From positions 372,001 through 436,000 of the forward strand of contig NZ_JAFMOY010000131.1 in the NCBI RefSeq assembly GCF_019049625.1: DNA of 64,000 nucleotides, written 5' to 3'. Position numbers and translations under genes: made by a program. A model generated the notes under the pieces. It did not search any database, was not told where the DNA came from, and saw only the letters and a program-made list of their open reading frames with translations. Below are positions 1 to 10,729 of this stretch, piece by piece. Positions within the stretch are counted from its first letter, which is position 1; every line of letters starts with the position of its first letter. The stretch is from Rahnella ecdela (GTDB taxonomy: Bacteria; Pseudomonadota; Gammaproteobacteria; Enterobacterales; Enterobacteriaceae).

Positions 1-45
1 GGTAGAGGTCATCGCTACGTTCTCTCGTGCCAGTTTATCGGGCAC
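1..45 (-). CDS. lsrK: Probable start of autoinducer-2 kinase LsrK (partial)
   Basis: Only the first 15 codons would lie in the window. On the minus strand a GTG codon at 45-43 follows an AGG-containing ribosome site by about six bases and opens a frame that runs off the window edge; an in-frame ATG lies at 12-10. In E. coli lsrK is the next gene after lsrR on the same strand, so position and orientation fit. The visible residues are too few to prove homology, and LsrK N-termini vary. The gene would phosphorylate imported autoinducer-2. The call rests mainly on synteny. Confidence 0.4.
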   Translation of the reverse strand, partial: MPDKLARENVAMTST

Positions 46-82
46 CGTTTACCTGACCGCCACGCCCCTCACTCCCTGCGTG

Positions 83-1057
83 TCAACCGAGCAGCGCCAG
101 CATGGCTCTTGCTGTGCTCTCTTCAGTAACCAGTGCGTTTATTCGTTTGCCTTTCAGAGCGGCGACAATCGCTTCGGCCTTCTCGATGCCACCCGCAACG
201 CCTAATACGGTCGGAATGCTGGCCAGTTCGTCCGGCGCGACGGCAATCAGTTCGTCGTGGATCGCCATGTTTTCCGCCAGCTCGCCGTTACGCTGCATAA
301 AGAAACCGAGAATGTCGCCGACCGCGCCTTTACGGCCAAACAGCAGCTGCTCGCCTTCGCTGATATAACCGGAGCGCAAAATGGTCGCTTCCTGTTTCTG
401 GTTGAGCGAACCGATACCGACAACGGCGATATCTGCCGCACAGGCCGCCAGCATCACGTCATGCACGTTGCGCTCCCGGCGAAATATTGCCGCCACGCTG
501 GCCGATGAAGCGCGCAGCGGAGCCGGAATAATGCTGACGCCACAGGCTGCATCAAGCTGTCCGATGCCGGTCATATAAGGGCCAACACCGCCGGAAAGCG
601 TCACCATGCGGATCTGCTGAGAGGCGATAAATCCGCTCAGATGCTGCAATGTGCTCATGGCAGTTTCGCCAAATCCGACGGCCAGCAATTGCTCCGGTTT
701 CAACATTGTCATCAGCATATGTGCCGCGCCGACGCCCAGCCGTGCGCTCAGCGAGCCATCGGCAAGCTGGGGCAGCACACGAACCTGCTGCAAACCAAAG
801 CGCTCAAGCAGCGTGTTTTCCAGCGACAAACATCCCTCAAAACGCGAGTTGATTTGTACGCGGATCACCCCGGATTGCCGGCCTTTTTCCAGCAGACGCG
901 ACACCTTCAGCCGTGTCAGCCCGAGCCGTTCACCAATCTCATTCTGGGTCAGGCCGTCGTGGTAATAGAACCACGCGGTGCGTGCCAGCAGTTCCTCTTC
1001 ACCCATGCTGAATTCCGGATGGTTAGTCAAATCGGAAAGCGTTGTTTTGTCATTCAT
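83..1057 (-). CDS. lsrR: LsrR, SorC-family repressor of the lsr operon
   Basis: Transcriptional repressor that is released from DNA by phospho-autoinducer-2. The 324-residue protein has an N-terminal helix-turn-helix (about residues 24-65, containing [20 protein letters not shown]) followed by a SorC-type sugar-phosphate-binding domain with the segment [20 protein letters not shown], very close to E. coli LsrR. I chose the ATG at 1057; an in-frame GTG three codons upstream (1066) is possible, and neither has a strong Shine-Dalgarno site. It is divergent from lsrA, as in E. coli, so it can control both directions from the shared intergenic region. Confidence 0.95.
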   Translation of the reverse strand: MNDKTTLSDLTNHPEFSMGEEELLARTAWFYYHDGLTQNEIGERLGLTRLKVSRLLEKGRQSGVIRVQINSRFEGCLSLENTLLERFGLQQVRVLPQLADGSLSARLGVGAAHMLMTMLKPEQLLAVGFGETAMSTLQHLSGFIASQQIRMVTLSGGVGPYMTGIGQLDAACGVSIIPAPLRASSASVAAIFRRERNVHDVMLAACAADIAVVGIGSLNQKQEATILRSGYISEGEQLLFGRKGAVGDILGFFMQRNGELAENMAIHDELIAVAPDELASIPTVLGVAGGIEKAEAIVAALKGKRINALVTEESTARAMLALLG

Positions 1058-1288
1058 AGTGAACACTTATCAAAATGTAGATCAATTGTTCGTTAACGAA
1101 ATGTTGTTAACTGTGATGTGTTTGGCAAATTTCAAATGATTACTGCCTGAATCATAACGCAGAGTATATGAGTTGAACAAACTGTGATCAGGGCAAAAGT
1201 TTTCCGTGTCACCACGGACTAGCTTTATGAACATTATTAAACAATAAATACATTTGTTCATTTAATGTATCCCATCCGAGGTCAGCGT
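1058..1288. promoter_or_regulatory. lsrR-lsrA divergent control region
   Basis: AT-rich spacer between the divergent lsr transcripts. It holds a perfect 12-base palindrome TTCGTTAACGAA at 1089-1100 and a second GTTAAC at 1106-1111, a TTGAACAA element at 1173-1180 and a TTGTTCA element near 1254-1260, which are mirror-image half sites plausible for LsrR. A CRP-like site, TGTGA-N6-TGGCA, lies at 1112-1127 (8 of 10 consensus positions). In E. coli LsrR and CRP both act on this spacer; assigning these exact bases to them is inference. Confidence 0.6.
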
Positions 1289-2851
1289 ATGCAGTCAGAC
1301 GATCACTCATCAGCAGACGCGCATTCCCCGGACCTGCTTTTGCAGGTCAGCGGTGTCAGTAAAAGTTTTTCCGGTGTCGCGGTACTCAAAGACATCGATT
1401 TCAGCCTGCAACGCGGTGAGGTGCATGCCCTGCTTGGCGGAAATGGCGCGGGTAAATCGACGCTGATGAAAATTATCGCCGGTGTCGAGATTGCCGACCG
1501 TGGCGAAATGCTGCTCGGCGGCGCGCCGCTGGTGGCGCTCACGCCTGCGAAAGCGCATCAGGCGGGGATCTATCTGGTGCCGCAGGAACCGATGCTTTTT
1601 CCGAGCCTCAGCGTGCGCGAAAACATTCTGTTTCGTTTGCCTGCGCATCAGGCCAGCGAGAAAAAGCTGCAACAGTCGCTGACTGAACTGGGCTGCAATC
1701 TGCCGCTTGCTTCACTGGCCGGAACGCTGGAAGTGGCCGATCAGCAGCTGGTCGAAATCCTGCGCGGTCTGATGCGGGATGCCCGGTTGCTGATCCTCGA
1801 CGAACCGACGGCCTCGCTGACACCCGCGGAATCCACGCGCCTGTTTACGCAGGTACGCCATCTGACGGCGCAGGGCGTCGGCGTGGTGTTTATCTCGCAC
1901 AAACTGCCGGAAATCCGTGCCATTGCCGACCGGGTGAGCGTAATGCGCGACGGCAAAATTGCGCTCAGCGGCGCGCTTTCTGAACTGGATAACGATGCGC
2001 TGATTGCCGCCATCACGCCGCAAACGCAGGCGGCAGCGCTGCCTGCTGAACAAAAGCTGTGGCTGGATTTGCCGGGAGCACGGCGCAATTCCTCCAGTAA
2101 CGAACCGGTATTGCAGGTGCAAAACCTGACCGGTGAAGGGTTTATCAATATTTCATTTAGCGCCCGCGCCGGGGAAATCGTCGGGCTGGCAGGCGTTGTC
2201 GGGGCAGGGCGAACCGAACTTGCGGAAACCCTGTATGGCCTGCGGGATGCGCAAAGCGGGCAGGTTTTCCTGATGCAGCAAGACATCAGCAGACTTGGCA
2301 CCTTACAACGCCTGAAAAAAGGGTTGGTGTATTTGCCGGAAGACCGGCAGGCGTCCGGCCTCTATCTGGATGCACCACTGAGCTGGAACACCACATCGCT
2401 CACGTTTAACCGTCAGAGCTGGTGGCTGAATATCAAACGCGAGGCGGCGGTGCTTGAACGTTATCACCGTGCGCTGGGAATCAAATACCGGGACGGGTCG
2501 CAAACTGCCCGCACGCTATCCGGCGGGAATCAGCAGAAATTACTGATCGCAAAATGTCTGGAAGCCCAGCCCGCAGTGCTGATTGTCGATGAACCTACGC
2601 GTGGCGTGGATGTGTCGGCGCGTGCGGATATCTATCAGCTGCTGCGCAATGTTGTTGAACAGAATGTGGCGGTTGTCCTGATTTCTTCTGATCTGGACGA
2701 AATAGAAGGGCTGGCCGACCGGGTATTTGTCATGCATCAGGGCGAAATGAGCGGCGAGTTGCAGGGCAGCGAGATCAACGTCAGCAACATTATGCACATT
2801 GCGTTTGGCAATCACGCCCGGACCGCGGCAACCGGAGGTTCCTCATGCTGA
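1289..2851 (+). CDS. lsrA: LsrA, ATPase of the autoinducer-2 ABC importer
   Basis: Sugar-type ABC ATPase with two fused nucleotide-binding domains that powers AI-2 uptake. The first domain has a Walker [10 protein letters not shown] near residue 50 and a Walker [14 protein letters not shown]. The second has the degenerate P-loop GVVGAGRTE typical of this family, then LSGGNQQK and a second Walker B ([11 protein letters not shown]). The start at 1289 follows GAGG by seven bases and gives the MQ- N-terminus seen in E. coli; an upstream in-frame ATG at 1265 lacks a ribosome site. The stop overlaps the start of lsrC by seven bases, indicating coupling. Confidence 0.96.
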   Translation: MQSDDHSSADAHSPDLLLQVSGVSKSFSGVAVLKDIDFSLQRGEVHALLGGNGAGKSTLMKIIAGVEIADRGEMLLGGAPLVALTPAKAHQAGIYLVPQEPMLFPSLSVRENILFRLPAHQASEKKLQQSLTELGCNLPLASLAGTLEVADQQLVEILRGLMRDARLLILDEPTASLTPAESTRLFTQVRHLTAQGVGVVFISHKLPEIRAIADRVSVMRDGKIALSGALSELDNDALIAAITPQTQAAALPAEQKLWLDLPGARRNSSSNEPVLQVQNLTGEGFINISFSARAGEIVGLAGVVGAGRTELAETLYGLRDAQSGQVFLMQQDISRLGTLQRLKKGLVYLPEDRQASGLYLDAPLSWNTTSLTFNRQSWWLNIKREAAVLERYHRALGIKYRDGSQTARTLSGGNQQKLLIAKCLEAQPAVLIVDEPTRGVDVSARADIYQLLRNVVEQNVAVVLISSDLDEIEGLADRVFVMHQGEMSGELQGSEINVSNIMHIAFGNHARTAATGGSSC

Positions 2852-3921
2852 AGCAGATACAAAACAACCGTGAACTGACCGCGCTGTTGGCGATTATCGC
2901 GCTGTTTGCCTTACTTGGTGCGATGGACAGCCAGTCGTTCAGCTTTCAGACGCTGGGGATGATTTTCGGCAGCGCACAAATTCTGATGTTGCTGGCAATG
3001 GGCGCGACGGTGGTGATGCTGACCCGCAACATCGATGTTTCCGTCGGCTCCATTACCGGTCTGTGCGCCGTCACGCTGGGCGTTTTACTTAACAGCGGAG
3101 TGAGTCTGCCGCTGGCCTGTCTGCTGGCTCTCGGCACCGGTTTACTGGCGGGATTGTTCAACGGCGTCCTGGTGGCCTGGCTGCGTATTCCAGCGATTGT
3201 CGCCACCCTCGGCACGCTGGGTTTATACCGCGGCCTGATGTTGCTGATGACCGGCGGTAAATGGATTGAAGGTTTACCCGCCGGACTGAAATCGCTATCT
3301 GAACCAGTGTTCCTGAGCGTTTCATCACTGGGCTGGCTGGTGATTATTTTACTGGTGGCGATGTTCTGGATGCTCAGCCGTACCAAATTTGGCCGCAGCT
3401 TTTACGCGGTGGGCGATAACTTACAGGGGGCGCGGCAACTCGGCGTCGCCGTTAACCGCGTACGCATTCTGGCGTTCGGCATCAACGGCATGATGGCGGC
3501 TATCGCAGGGATCGTATTCGCATCGCAAATCGGTTTTGTACCTAACCAGACCGGCAGCGGGCTGGAAATGAAAGCCATCGCCGCCTGCGTACTGGGCGGG
3601 ATCAGTTTGCTTGGCGGCACCGGCTCCATACTCGGCGCAGTGCTTGGCGCGTATTTCCTGACTCAAATCGACAGCGTGCTGGTGCTGTTACGCCTTCCGG
3701 CCTGGTGGAACGATTTTATCGCCGGACTGGTGCTGCTGGCGGTGCTGGTATTTGACGGCAGATTGCGGCAGGCGCTGGAGAAAAACCTGCGGCGTCAGAA
3801 GTATTCACGCTTCCTGACAGCCAGTCCGCCGCCTCAGAAAAAATCCACGGAACGCAAGTCTCAGCAACCGAAAAATGTCAGTCGCCGGTTAAGTACCGGC
3901 AAAAAGAGCGGGGTGGTGTGA
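2845..3921 (+). CDS. lsrC: LsrC, permease of the AI-2 importer
   Basis: Inner-membrane permease of the RbsC/AraH family, one of two different permease subunits of the AI-2 transporter. Multiple hydrophobic segments and the family loop with [12 protein letters not shown] are present. The last roughly 40 residues form a hydrophilic tail rich in Lys, Arg, Ser and Gln (RRQKYSRFL onward), making the protein 358 residues, about 16 longer than the E. coli protein. The tail should be cytoplasmic by the positive-inside rule. It overlaps lsrA by seven bases and lsrD by four. Confidence 0.95.
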   Translation: MLKQIQNNRELTALLAIIALFALLGAMDSQSFSFQTLGMIFGSAQILMLLAMGATVVMLTRNIDVSVGSITGLCAVTLGVLLNSGVSLPLACLLALGTGLLAGLFNGVLVAWLRIPAIVATLGTLGLYRGLMLLMTGGKWIEGLPAGLKSLSEPVFLSVSSLGWLVIILLVAMFWMLSRTKFGRSFYAVGDNLQGARQLGVAVNRVRILAFGINGMMAAIAGIVFASQIGFVPNQTGSGLEMKAIAACVLGGISLLGGTGSILGAVLGAYFLTQIDSVLVLLRLPAWWNDFIAGLVLLAVLVFDGRLRQALEKNLRRQKYSRFLTASPPPQKKSTERKSQQPKNVSRRLSTGKKSGVV

Positions 3922-4946
3922 TGAACAAATTTCAACAATATGGCTGGGAAATCGCACTGCTGGCGCTGCTGGTCATCGAAATCTTGCTGTTCGGTTTCGC
4001 TAATCCGCGCATGCTGGATGCCAATACGCTGCTGTTCAGCACCAGCGATTTCATCACCATCGGGATTGTGGCGTTACCGCTGACGCTGGTGATTGTCAGC
4101 GGCGGCATCGACATTTCCTTCGGTTCCACTATCGGCCTGTGCGCTATCGCGCTCGGTGTACTTTGTCAGGCCGGTGTGCCGCTGGCGATGGCGATTATCC
4201 TCACGCTGGCGCTGGGTGCAGCCTGTGGTTTGCTCAATGCCGCACTGATCCTGTACACCGGCGTCAATCCGCTGGTCATTACGCTCGGAACCCTCTACCT
4301 GTTCGGCGGCAGCGCTTTGCTGCTTTCCGGGCTGGCGGGCGCGACGGGTTTCGAGGGCATCGGTAACTTCCCTGATACGTTTACCAATTTCGCCAACCTG
4401 GTGGTGATGGGCCTGCCAATGCCGCTGGTGATTTTCCTGCTGGCGACACTGTTTTTCTGGCTGCTGATGCACCGCAGTCGCACCGGTCGCAACGTCTTTC
4501 TCATCGGTCAGAACGCCCGTGTGGCACGCTATGGCGCGTTGCCGGTCAGCCGCACGGTGTTTGCGCTTTACGGTATGACCGGCCTGGCCTCAGCGGTTGC
4601 CGCTATCCTGATGACTTCCTATTTCGGCTCAGCACGTTCTGATCTTGGCAACGCGTTGCTGATGCCCGCTATCACGGCGGTGGTGCTCGGGGGCGCCAAT
4701 ATCTACGGCGGTTCAGGTTCTATTCTCGGTACTGCGCTGGCGACGCTGCTGATCGGGTATCTCCAGCAGGGTTTGCAGATGGTTGGCGTCTCCAGTCAGG
4801 TTTCCAGTGCGCTGTCCGGTGCGCTGCTGATCCTGGTGGTCATTGGCCGTTCCGCCAGCCTCAATCGTGGTCTTATCCGCAGTGTTTTCCAGCGCTATCG
4901 CCAGCGCTGGTCTGCGCCTTCTCCTTCCTTGACGTCTTCTAAATAA
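3918..4946 (+). CDS. lsrD: LsrD, permease of the AI-2 importer
   Basis: Second permease subunit (342 residues) of the AI-2 ABC importer, a multi-spanning membrane protein with the family motif [14 protein letters not shown] near residue 60 and [11 protein letters not shown] in the C-terminal half. It starts within lsrC through an ATGA overlap and is followed after ten bases by lsrB, so the operon order lsrACDB matches E. coli. Confidence 0.95.
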   Translation: MMNKFQQYGWEIALLALLVIEILLFGFANPRMLDANTLLFSTSDFITIGIVALPLTLVIVSGGIDISFGSTIGLCAIALGVLCQAGVPLAMAIILTLALGAACGLLNAALILYTGVNPLVITLGTLYLFGGSALLLSGLAGATGFEGIGNFPDTFTNFANLVVMGLPMPLVIFLLATLFFWLLMHRSRTGRNVFLIGQNARVARYGALPVSRTVFALYGMTGLASAVAAILMTSYFGSARSDLGNALLMPAITAVVLGGANIYGGSGSILGTALATLLIGYLQQGLQMVGVSSQVSSALSGALLILVVIGRSASLNRGLIRSVFQRYRQRWSAPSPSLTSSK

Positions 4947-4956
4947 GCCGGGGTTA

Positions 4957-5976
4957 ATGATGAAAGCCAACACAATGAAAACCTTACTGATTGCCAGTGC
5001 TGTCAGCCTCGCCTGCCTGAGTGCACAGGCGGCCGAACGAATCGCGTTTATCCCCAAACTGGTGGGCGTCGGCTATTTCACCAGCGGCGGCAATGGCGCG
5101 ACAGCGGCGGGTAAAGAACTGGGTGTGGATGTGACGTATGACGGCCCGACCGAGCCGAGCGTTTCCGGTCAGGTGCAGATGATCAACAACTTCGTCAATC
5201 AGGGATACAACGCGATTGTGGTCGCGGCGGTATCGCCCGATGGTCTGTGTCCGGCACTGAAGCGTGCCATGCAACGCGGTGTAAAAGTGCTGACCTGGGA
5301 TTCCGATACCAAACCAGAATGCCGCTCAATCTATATCAATCAGGGCACGCCGCAACAGCTCGGATCGATGCTGGTGGAGATGACATCCAGCCAGGTGAAG
5401 AAAGAAAAAGCCAAAGTGGCATTTTTCTATTCCAGCCCGACGGTGACAGACCAGAACCAATGGGTGAAAGAGGCGAAAGCCAAAATCGCCAAAGAGCATC
5501 CGGGCTGGGAAATCGTGACCACGCAATATGGCTATAACGATGCGACCAAATCCCTGCAAACCGCCGAAGGGATCCTCAAATCCTACGGTGATCTCGATGC
5601 GATTATTGCGCCAGATGCCAATGCATTACCGGCTGCTGCGCAGGCGGCGGAGAACCTCAAACGCACCAACGTGACCATTGTCGGTTTCAGTACGCCAAAC
5701 GTGATGCGTCCGTATGTTGAGCGCGGCACGGTGAAACAGTTCGGCCTGTGGGATGTGGTCAGTCAGGGCAAAATTTCGGTTTACGTCGCCGATCAGTTAC
5801 TGAAAAAAGGCGAACTCAACGTGGGTGACAAACTGGATGTACCAAACGTCGGATCGGTAGAAGTGGTGCCGAACAGCGTGCAGGGCTACCAGTATGAGGC
5901 CAAAGGCAACGGTATTGTGTTACTGCCGGAACGCGTGGTCTTCACCAAAGACAACATTGGCAAATACGATTTCTGA
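4957..5976 (+). CDS. lsrB: LsrB, periplasmic autoinducer-2-binding protein
   Basis: Periplasmic receptor that delivers AI-2 to LsrACD. It has a Sec signal peptide (hydrophobic stretch [19 protein letters not shown] near residues 8-26, cleavage after AQA) and a type I substrate-binding fold, length 339 as in E. coli. The segments TWDSDT and [12 protein letters not shown] correspond to ligand-pocket regions known in LsrB proteins. The first ATG at 4957 follows GGGG closely; ATGs at 4960 and 4975 are alternatives that keep the signal peptide. Confidence 0.95.
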   Translation: MMKANTMKTLLIASAVSLACLSAQAAERIAFIPKLVGVGYFTSGGNGATAAGKELGVDVTYDGPTEPSVSGQVQMINNFVNQGYNAIVVAAVSPDGLCPALKRAMQRGVKVLTWDSDTKPECRSIYINQGTPQQLGSMLVEMTSSQVKKEKAKVAFFYSSPTVTDQNQWVKEAKAKIAKEHPGWEIVTTQYGYNDATKSLQTAEGILKSYGDLDAIIAPDANALPAAAQAAENLKRTNVTIVGFSTPNVMRPYVERGTVKQFGLWDVVSQGKISVYVADQLLKKGELNVGDKLDVPNVGSVEVVPNSVQGYQYEAKGNGIVLLPERVVFTKDNIGKYDF

Positions 5977-5995
5977 CGATTAAGGAGAAAGGAAA

Positions 5996-6871
5996 ATGGC
6001 AGATCTGGACGATATCAGAGACGGCAAGAATTTCGGCATCGGCACGGCGCAGGACAATCATGCGTTTTTCCTCAAAGGCAGCGGTCAGCTGGACTGGGGA
6101 ATGCAGTCGCGGCTGGCGCGTATTTTCAATCCGGAGTCCGGCAGAACGGTGATGCTGGCGTTTGACCACGGCTATTTTCAGGGCCCGACAACCGGCCTTG
6201 AGCGTATCGACATCAACATTGCGCCACTGTTTGCACACACCGATGTGCTGATGTGTACGCGTGGCGTATTGCGCAGTGTGGTACCGGCGGCGGTCAATAA
6301 GCCGGTGGTGATGCGTGCCTCGGGGGGTAACTCTATTCTGACTGAGCTTTCCAATGAAACCGTCGCTGTCGCGATAGAAGACGCGCTGCGCCTGAACGTC
6401 GCAGCAATGGCGGCGCAGGTGTATATCGGCAGCGAATATGAACATCAGTCGATTAAAAACATTATCCAGCTGGTGGATCAGGGGATGCGGTACGGGATGC
6501 CAACCATGGCGGTCACCGGTGTCGGCAAAGACATGGCGCGTGACCAGCGTTACTTCTCGCTGGCGACCCGTATCGCCGCTGAAATGGGTGCGAACATCAT
6601 CAAAACCTACTTCGTCGATGAAGGTTTTGAGCGCGTCGCGGCGGGCTGTCCGGTACCGATTGTGATTGCAGGTGGTAAAAAACTGCCGGAACGCGAGGCG
6701 CTTGAAATGTGCTTCAAAGCTATCGATCAGGGGGCTTCGGGTGTGGACATGGGGCGTAATATTTTCCAGTCCGAATCACCGGTTGCCATGCTGAAAGCCG
6801 TAAAAGCGGTGGTGCATGAAAACGCCAGCGTGGCGCACGCATACGAACTGTTCCTGAGTGAAAAGGAGTGA
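5996..6871 (+). CDS. lsrF: LsrF, 3-hydroxy-2,4-pentadione-5-phosphate thiolase
   Basis: Class I aldolase-fold enzyme that transfers an acetyl group from the phospho-AI-2 breakdown product to coenzyme A in the last step of AI-2 degradation. Length (291 residues) and sequence closely match E. coli LsrF. The segment [12 protein letters not shown] and the [12 protein letters not shown] strand carrying the Schiff-base lysine are intact. AAGGAG precedes the start. It lies between lsrB and lsrG in the usual order. Confidence 0.96.
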   Translation: MADLDDIRDGKNFGIGTAQDNHAFFLKGSGQLDWGMQSRLARIFNPESGRTVMLAFDHGYFQGPTTGLERIDINIAPLFAHTDVLMCTRGVLRSVVPAAVNKPVVMRASGGNSILTELSNETVAVAIEDALRLNVAAMAAQVYIGSEYEHQSIKNIIQLVDQGMRYGMPTMAVTGVGKDMARDQRYFSLATRIAAEMGANIIKTYFVDEGFERVAAGCPVPIVIAGGKKLPEREALEMCFKAIDQGASGVDMGRNIFQSESPVAMLKAVKAVVHENASVAHAYELFLSEKE

Positions 6872-6874
6872 ATC

Positions 6875-7165
6875 ATGGAAGTGACGCTGGTCGAAATTAA
6901 CGTGCAGCCGGAAAAGGTGGATGAGTTTCTGGAGGTGTTCCACGCCAACCATCTCGGCGCTGTGAAAGAACCCGGAAACCTGCGGTTTGACGTGTTGCAG
7001 GACGAGACTGTCCCGACACGGTTTTTTATCTACGAAGCCTATCAGGATAACGATGCTGTGCTGGCGCACAAGAAAACCCCACATTATCTCAAATGCGTGG
7101 AGGCGCTGGAGGGGATCATGTCGGAGCCGAGGAAGAAAACGTCTTTTAAAGGGATATATCCGTAA
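6875..7165 (+). CDS. lsrG: LsrG, phospho-AI-2 isomerase
   Basis: Small cytoplasmic ABM-superfamily enzyme (96 residues, the E. coli length) that isomerises phospho-(S)-4,5-dihydroxy-2,3-pentanedione before LsrF acts. The N-terminal strand [20 protein letters not shown] and the central RFDVLQDE segment are diagnostic. It starts three bases after the lsrF stop and is the last gene of the operon. Confidence 0.95.
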   Translation: MEVTLVEINVQPEKVDEFLEVFHANHLGAVKEPGNLRFDVLQDETVPTRFFIYEAYQDNDAVLAHKKTPHYLKCVEALEGIMSEPRKKTSFKGIYP

Positions 7166-7584
7166 GGTACATACTGGTTTGGAACAAGGTCAACACCAAC
7201 ACCTTGGGTTGCCACCCAAACTGGCCTTAAGAGGCGCCTATCGCCGCGCCTCTTTAGTTTTCCAAAAGATAAAAACAGTCTGCCTTTGAATTTAAGATCT
7301 TGCGGGCGATTCAGAAAGCTTGCTGAGTGAGAGTTTCGAGACCATAGGCTCGAAGACCGGGAGAGGGACCGCGCAGCGGCAAGATTTCCAGCCTGTCGCT
7401 GCGATACCTGAAACATAGCCAGCGCGCGGATCACGTGTTTGAAAAAGCGAGGGGAGTTCAGAGGGGAAAAGCCTTTCCCCTCTGGTCGGTTTTGGCACTG
7501 TGCATCAGGTGACCGCTGCACTTGAGAAACCGAAATCTTCTCAATCAGGCCTTCATTGACATTGCCCTGATGGCCAATCCGCCA
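7166..7584. repeat. Non-coding, hairpin-rich block, probable dispersed repeat
   Basis: No credible gene lies in these 419 bases. They are packed with inverted repeats: TTGGGT/ACCCAA at 7204-7219, AAGAGGCGC/GCGCCTCTT at 7229-7254, and an 11-base stem CAGAGGGGAAA/TTTCCCCTCTG at 7459-7484. Both strands keep partly open frames that resemble low-complexity spurious proteins I recall being annotated repeatedly in Serratia, Rahnella and Yersinia genomes, which suggests a multicopy intergenic element. Copy number cannot be judged from one window. Confidence 0.45.
7229..7264 (+). terminator. Terminator-like hairpin after lsrG
   Basis: A perfect nine-base stem (AAGAGGCGC and GCGCCTCTT) with an eight-base loop is followed by TAGTTTT. 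It sits 63 bases past the lsrG stop and would end the lsr transcript. It lies inside the repeat-like block. Confidence 0.6.
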
Positions 7585-9036
7585 TTACATTAAGCCTTCC
7601 AGCCTCAAATATAACTCCCGGAAGACTTTCCTCCGCTCCGCATACGCGGTATGCAGTCCCGTATCCGGCTGGTGCACTTGCTCAAGTGCCAGCTCCGGCA
7701 GGAACTGTTCCAGTGGCTCGCCGGGGTTCATGGCAATTTGTGCCAGACGCGCTGCGCCAAGCGCCGGGCCGACATCGCCGCCGGTGCGGTATTCCAGCGT
7801 TTTACCACTGATATCTGCCAGCATTTGCCGCCAGTAAGGACTGCGGGCGCCGCCGCCAATCAGGGTGATGCTGTGCGGTTTCAGACCGGTTGCGTGCAGA
7901 ACGTCCATTCCGTCTGCCAGGGCGAATCCGACCCCTTCGAGTACGGCACGTGCAATATCGGCAGGACCGTGCTGATGTGTCAGGCCAAACAATGTCCCTT
8001 TGGCATTCGGATTATTGTGAGGGGTGCGTTCACCGGAAAGGTATGGCAAAAACCAGACCGGTGAGTCGGCGGGTTTGGTTTTCTGCGCCAGATTAATGAG
8101 TTCACCGACTGATGCGGTGCCGGTCAGATTTGCGGCCCAGTCCAGACAGGATGCTGCGCTGAGCATGACGGACATCAAATGCCAGGTGTCCGGCAGCGCA
8201 TGGCAGAAACTGTGAACCGCCTGCTGCGGATTACTCAAAAATCCGTCGCTGACCGCGAAATACACCCCGGAGGTGCCAAGGGAAAGCATCGCCTGGCCGG
8301 TTTTGTATAACCCGACACCGACCGCGCCTGCGGCATTATCACCACCACCGGCAATCACCGGTACACAGTCCATTCCCCAACGGGAGGCGAGTTCCGGCAG
8401 TAACTGACCGGTAATCTGATTGCCTTCAAAAAGCGCTGGCATGTGCTCACGCGTCAGGCCGGTTGCGATGAGCATTTTGTCACTCCAGTCGCGTTTCGCC
8501 ACGTCGAGCCACATTGTGCCTGCGGCGTCAGACATGTCGGAGGCAAATACGCCGGTCATCAGCCAGCGCAGATAATCTTTGGGCAGCAATACCTTGTCTA
8601 TTTTCGCGAATAATTCGGCTTCGTTTTCGCGCAGCCAGAGCAGCTTCGGTGCCGTAAAACCGGGCATCATCAGATTGCCGGTTATCTGACGGGAATCAGG
8701 AACATCCGCTTCCAGTTTCTGGCACTGGCTGAAACTACGGCCATCGTTCCATAAAATTGCGGGACGCAGAACCTGATGCTGTGCATCAAGAACAGTTGCG
8801 CCATGCATCTGACCTGTCAGGCCGATGGCTTTTACGTCTTGCAATGCATTTTGCTTAGCCAGTGCACCAACAGCGCGGTCCGTTGCCTTCCACCAAGCTG
8901 CCGAATCCTGCTCAGACCACAAAGGATGGGGACGGGAAAGGGTTAACGCCTCACTGTGGCTGGCGACCACCCGACCTTCTTCGCTAAGCAAAATGGCTTT
9001 GACGCCAGAAGTGCCAAGATCTATTCCGAGATACAT
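7585..9036 (-). CDS. xylB: XylB, xylulokinase
   Basis: FGGY-family kinase that phosphorylates D-xylulose to xylulose 5-phosphate, feeding the pentose phosphate pathway. The 483-residue protein has the N-terminal ATPase motif MYLGIDLGTSGVKA, the substrate segment GLTGQMHG, the catalytic aspartate region AGGGDNAAGAVG and the C-terminal GGGARSPYWRQ. AAGGGA precedes the ATG at 9036. It follows xylA on the same strand after a 91-base gap. Confidence 0.97.
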   Translation of the reverse strand: MYLGIDLGTSGVKAILLSEEGRVVASHSEALTLSRPHPLWSEQDSAAWWKATDRAVGALAKQNALQDVKAIGLTGQMHGATVLDAQHQVLRPAILWNDGRSFSQCQKLEADVPDSRQITGNLMMPGFTAPKLLWLRENEAELFAKIDKVLLPKDYLRWLMTGVFASDMSDAAGTMWLDVAKRDWSDKMLIATGLTREHMPALFEGNQITGQLLPELASRWGMDCVPVIAGGGDNAAGAVGVGLYKTGQAMLSLGTSGVYFAVSDGFLSNPQQAVHSFCHALPDTWHLMSVMLSAASCLDWAANLTGTASVGELINLAQKTKPADSPVWFLPYLSGERTPHNNPNAKGTLFGLTHQHGPADIARAVLEGVGFALADGMDVLHATGLKPHSITLIGGGARSPYWRQMLADISGKTLEYRTGGDVGPALGAARLAQIAMNPGEPLEQFLPELALEQVHQPDTGLHTAYAERRKVFRELYLRLEGLM

Positions 9037-9127
9037 GCTTTTCCCTTATCGGTTAACCCGTTTCCAGAACGATTTACGCCCTGCGATTCCGCACCAGGCG
9101 GGCAGGGCGTGAGCTTATTTTATAAGA

Positions 9128-10447
9128 TTAACCAAACAGATAACGGTTAACCAGATTCTCCAGACGTTCCTGCTGGCCGCTCTGGTGCTGAGGCGCCAGT
9201 GCGTTTTGTTGCGCATAGCTGCTCAGGGATTCCAGGGACATTTTGCCTTGCAGGATCTGCTGGCCCAGTTCTGTGTTCCAGCCCGCGTAACGCTGCGCAA
9301 CGTGTTTATCCAGTTCACGACTTTCAATCATGCGTGCCGCCACTTTCAGGGCCAGCGCCATCGTATCCATGCCGCCGATATGGCCGTAGAACAGGTCATA
9401 TTTGTCGGTGCTCTGACGACGTACTTTAGAGTCGAAGTTCAGACCGCCGGTGGTGAAACCGCCCGCTTTGATAATTTCATACATCACCAGGGCATTTTCT
9501 TCCACGCTGTTCGGGAACTGGTCAGTGTCCCAGCCGCACTGCGGATCGCCGCGGTTTGCATCGACGGAACCGAAGATCCCGAGCGCAATCGCGTTAGCAA
9601 TTTCATGATGGAATGAGTGACCGGCCAGCGTCGCGTGGTTAGCCTCGATATTCACTTTGATCTCTTTTTCCAGGCCAAACTGTTTGAGGAATCCGTAAAC
9701 CGAAGCCACGTCATAATCGTACTGATGCTTGGTCGGCTCCTGAGGTTTTGGCTCAATCAGCAGGGTACCCTGGAAACCAATTTTGTGTTTATGCTCAACA
9801 ACCATCTGCATGAAACGACCCAGTTGTTCGCGTTCCTGACGCAGGTCGGTGTTGAGCAGGGTTTCGTAGCCTTCACGACCGCCCCACAACACATAGTTTT
9901 CGCCGCCAAGCTGTTTGGTGGCATTCATCGCATGAACCACCTGCGTCGCAGCCCAGCTGTAAATTTCAGGATTTGGATTAGTTGCCGCACCTGCACCGTA
10001 ACGCGGGTTGGTGAAACAGTTCGCGGTACCCCACAGTAATTTTACGCCGCTGGCTTCTTGTTTTTGCGCCAATACATCGGTCATCACGGCAAAATTGTTC
10101 ACGTATTCTTTAATCGTCGCGCCTTCCGGCGAGACGTCAACATCATGGAAGCAGTAGTAAGGAACATTCAGTTTCTGGAAGAACTCGAAAGCCACATCCG
10201 CTTTGCGTTTCGCCAGTTCCAGCGCATCGCCGGGTTGCTGCCACGGGCGGTCAAATGCGCCCACGCCAAACATGTCATTGCCATTCCAGCAGAATGTGTG
10301 CCAGTAGCAGGCTGCGAAACGCAGATGCTCAGCCATCGTTTTGCCGAGGATCACTTCTTCAGGATTGTAATGACAGAATGCCAGCGGGTTTGTGCTGTTA
10401 GCACCTTCGTAGCGAACGGCGTCAAGCTTGTCGAAATATGCGTGCAT
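9128..10447 (-). CDS. xylA: XylA, xylose isomerase
   Basis: Metal-dependent TIM-barrel enzyme that converts D-xylose to D-xylulose. Motifs include [11 protein letters not shown] (catalytic histidine), [14 protein letters not shown], the metal-ligand region [17 protein letters not shown] and [17 protein letters not shown]. The ATG at 10447 follows AAGGAG by six bases and gives the 439-residue enterobacterial length; an upstream in-frame start at 10525 would add 26 unrelated residues. It is divergent from xylFGH. Confidence 0.98.
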   Translation of the reverse strand: MHAYFDKLDAVRYEGANSTNPLAFCHYNPEEVILGKTMAEHLRFAACYWHTFCWNGNDMFGVGAFDRPWQQPGDALELAKRKADVAFEFFQKLNVPYYCFHDVDVSPEGATIKEYVNNFAVMTDVLAQKQEASGVKLLWGTANCFTNPRYGAGAATNPNPEIYSWAATQVVHAMNATKQLGGENYVLWGGREGYETLLNTDLRQEREQLGRFMQMVVEHKHKIGFQGTLLIEPKPQEPTKHQYDYDVASVYGFLKQFGLEKEIKVNIEANHATLAGHSFHHEIANAIALGIFGSVDANRGDPQCGWDTDQFPNSVEENALVMYEIIKAGGFTTGGLNFDSKVRRQSTDKYDLFYGHIGGMDTMALALKVAARMIESRELDKHVAQRYAGWNTELGQQILQGKMSLESLSSYAQQNALAPQHQSGQQERLENLVNRYLFG

Positions 10448-10522
10448 TGAAAACTCCTTGAAAACGGGCCCAGCGGGACTGGGAGGCTGAGGCCCTATCT
10501 TCGGAGGAGATGTTTCATTCCA

Positions 10523-10537
10523 CAATTACGTTATTTC
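10523..10537 (-). promoter_or_regulatory. Candidate XylR operator on the xylA side
   Basis: Read on the minus strand these bases are GAAATAACGTAATTG, sharing GAAATAA and CGTAAT with the element on the xylF side. They lie about 75 bases before the xylA start. Assignment to XylR rests on repetition and position. Confidence 0.45.
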
Positions 10538-10563
10538 ACACTCAATTTAATAGAATTATTAAG

Positions 10564-10579
10564 TGTGCGGTAGATCGCA
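10564..10579. promoter_or_regulatory. CRP-like site between xylA and xylF
   Basis: TGTGC-N6-TCGCA matches the CRP consensus TGTGA-N6-TCACA at eight of ten core positions and lies within the divergent spacer, as the single CRP site does in E. coli. It would give catabolite control of both xyl operons. Confidence 0.5.
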
Positions 10580-10690
10580 TAAATAAGCGGTTTTCTTCTT
10601 ACTTTTTATTCAGCTTCCACGATGTCTCGATAATAAAAAGTCTTATTGTGCGCATATTACAGGCAAACCATGATCGCCATCATAATTCCT

Positions 10691-10729
10691 GAAATAAACA
10701 AAAAAACGTAATGCTGTGATTAAAATCTG
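10691..10729 (+). promoter_or_regulatory. Candidate XylR operator on the xylF side
   Basis: The block begins GAAATAAACAAAAAAACG, continues through TAATG and ends with GATTAAAATCTG. From memory it resembles the XylR-binding sequence of the E. coli xylF promoter, and it repeats the GAAATAA and CGTAAT words of the xylA-side element in the opposite orientation. Confidence 0.5.

Noticed and set aside
7084..7521. A 145-codon minus-strand frame and a smaller one at 7292-7498, downstream of lsrG
   Set aside because: They overlap lsrG antisense and hairpin-rich DNA, lack ribosome sites and have Arg/Ser-rich composition typical of translated structural repeats.
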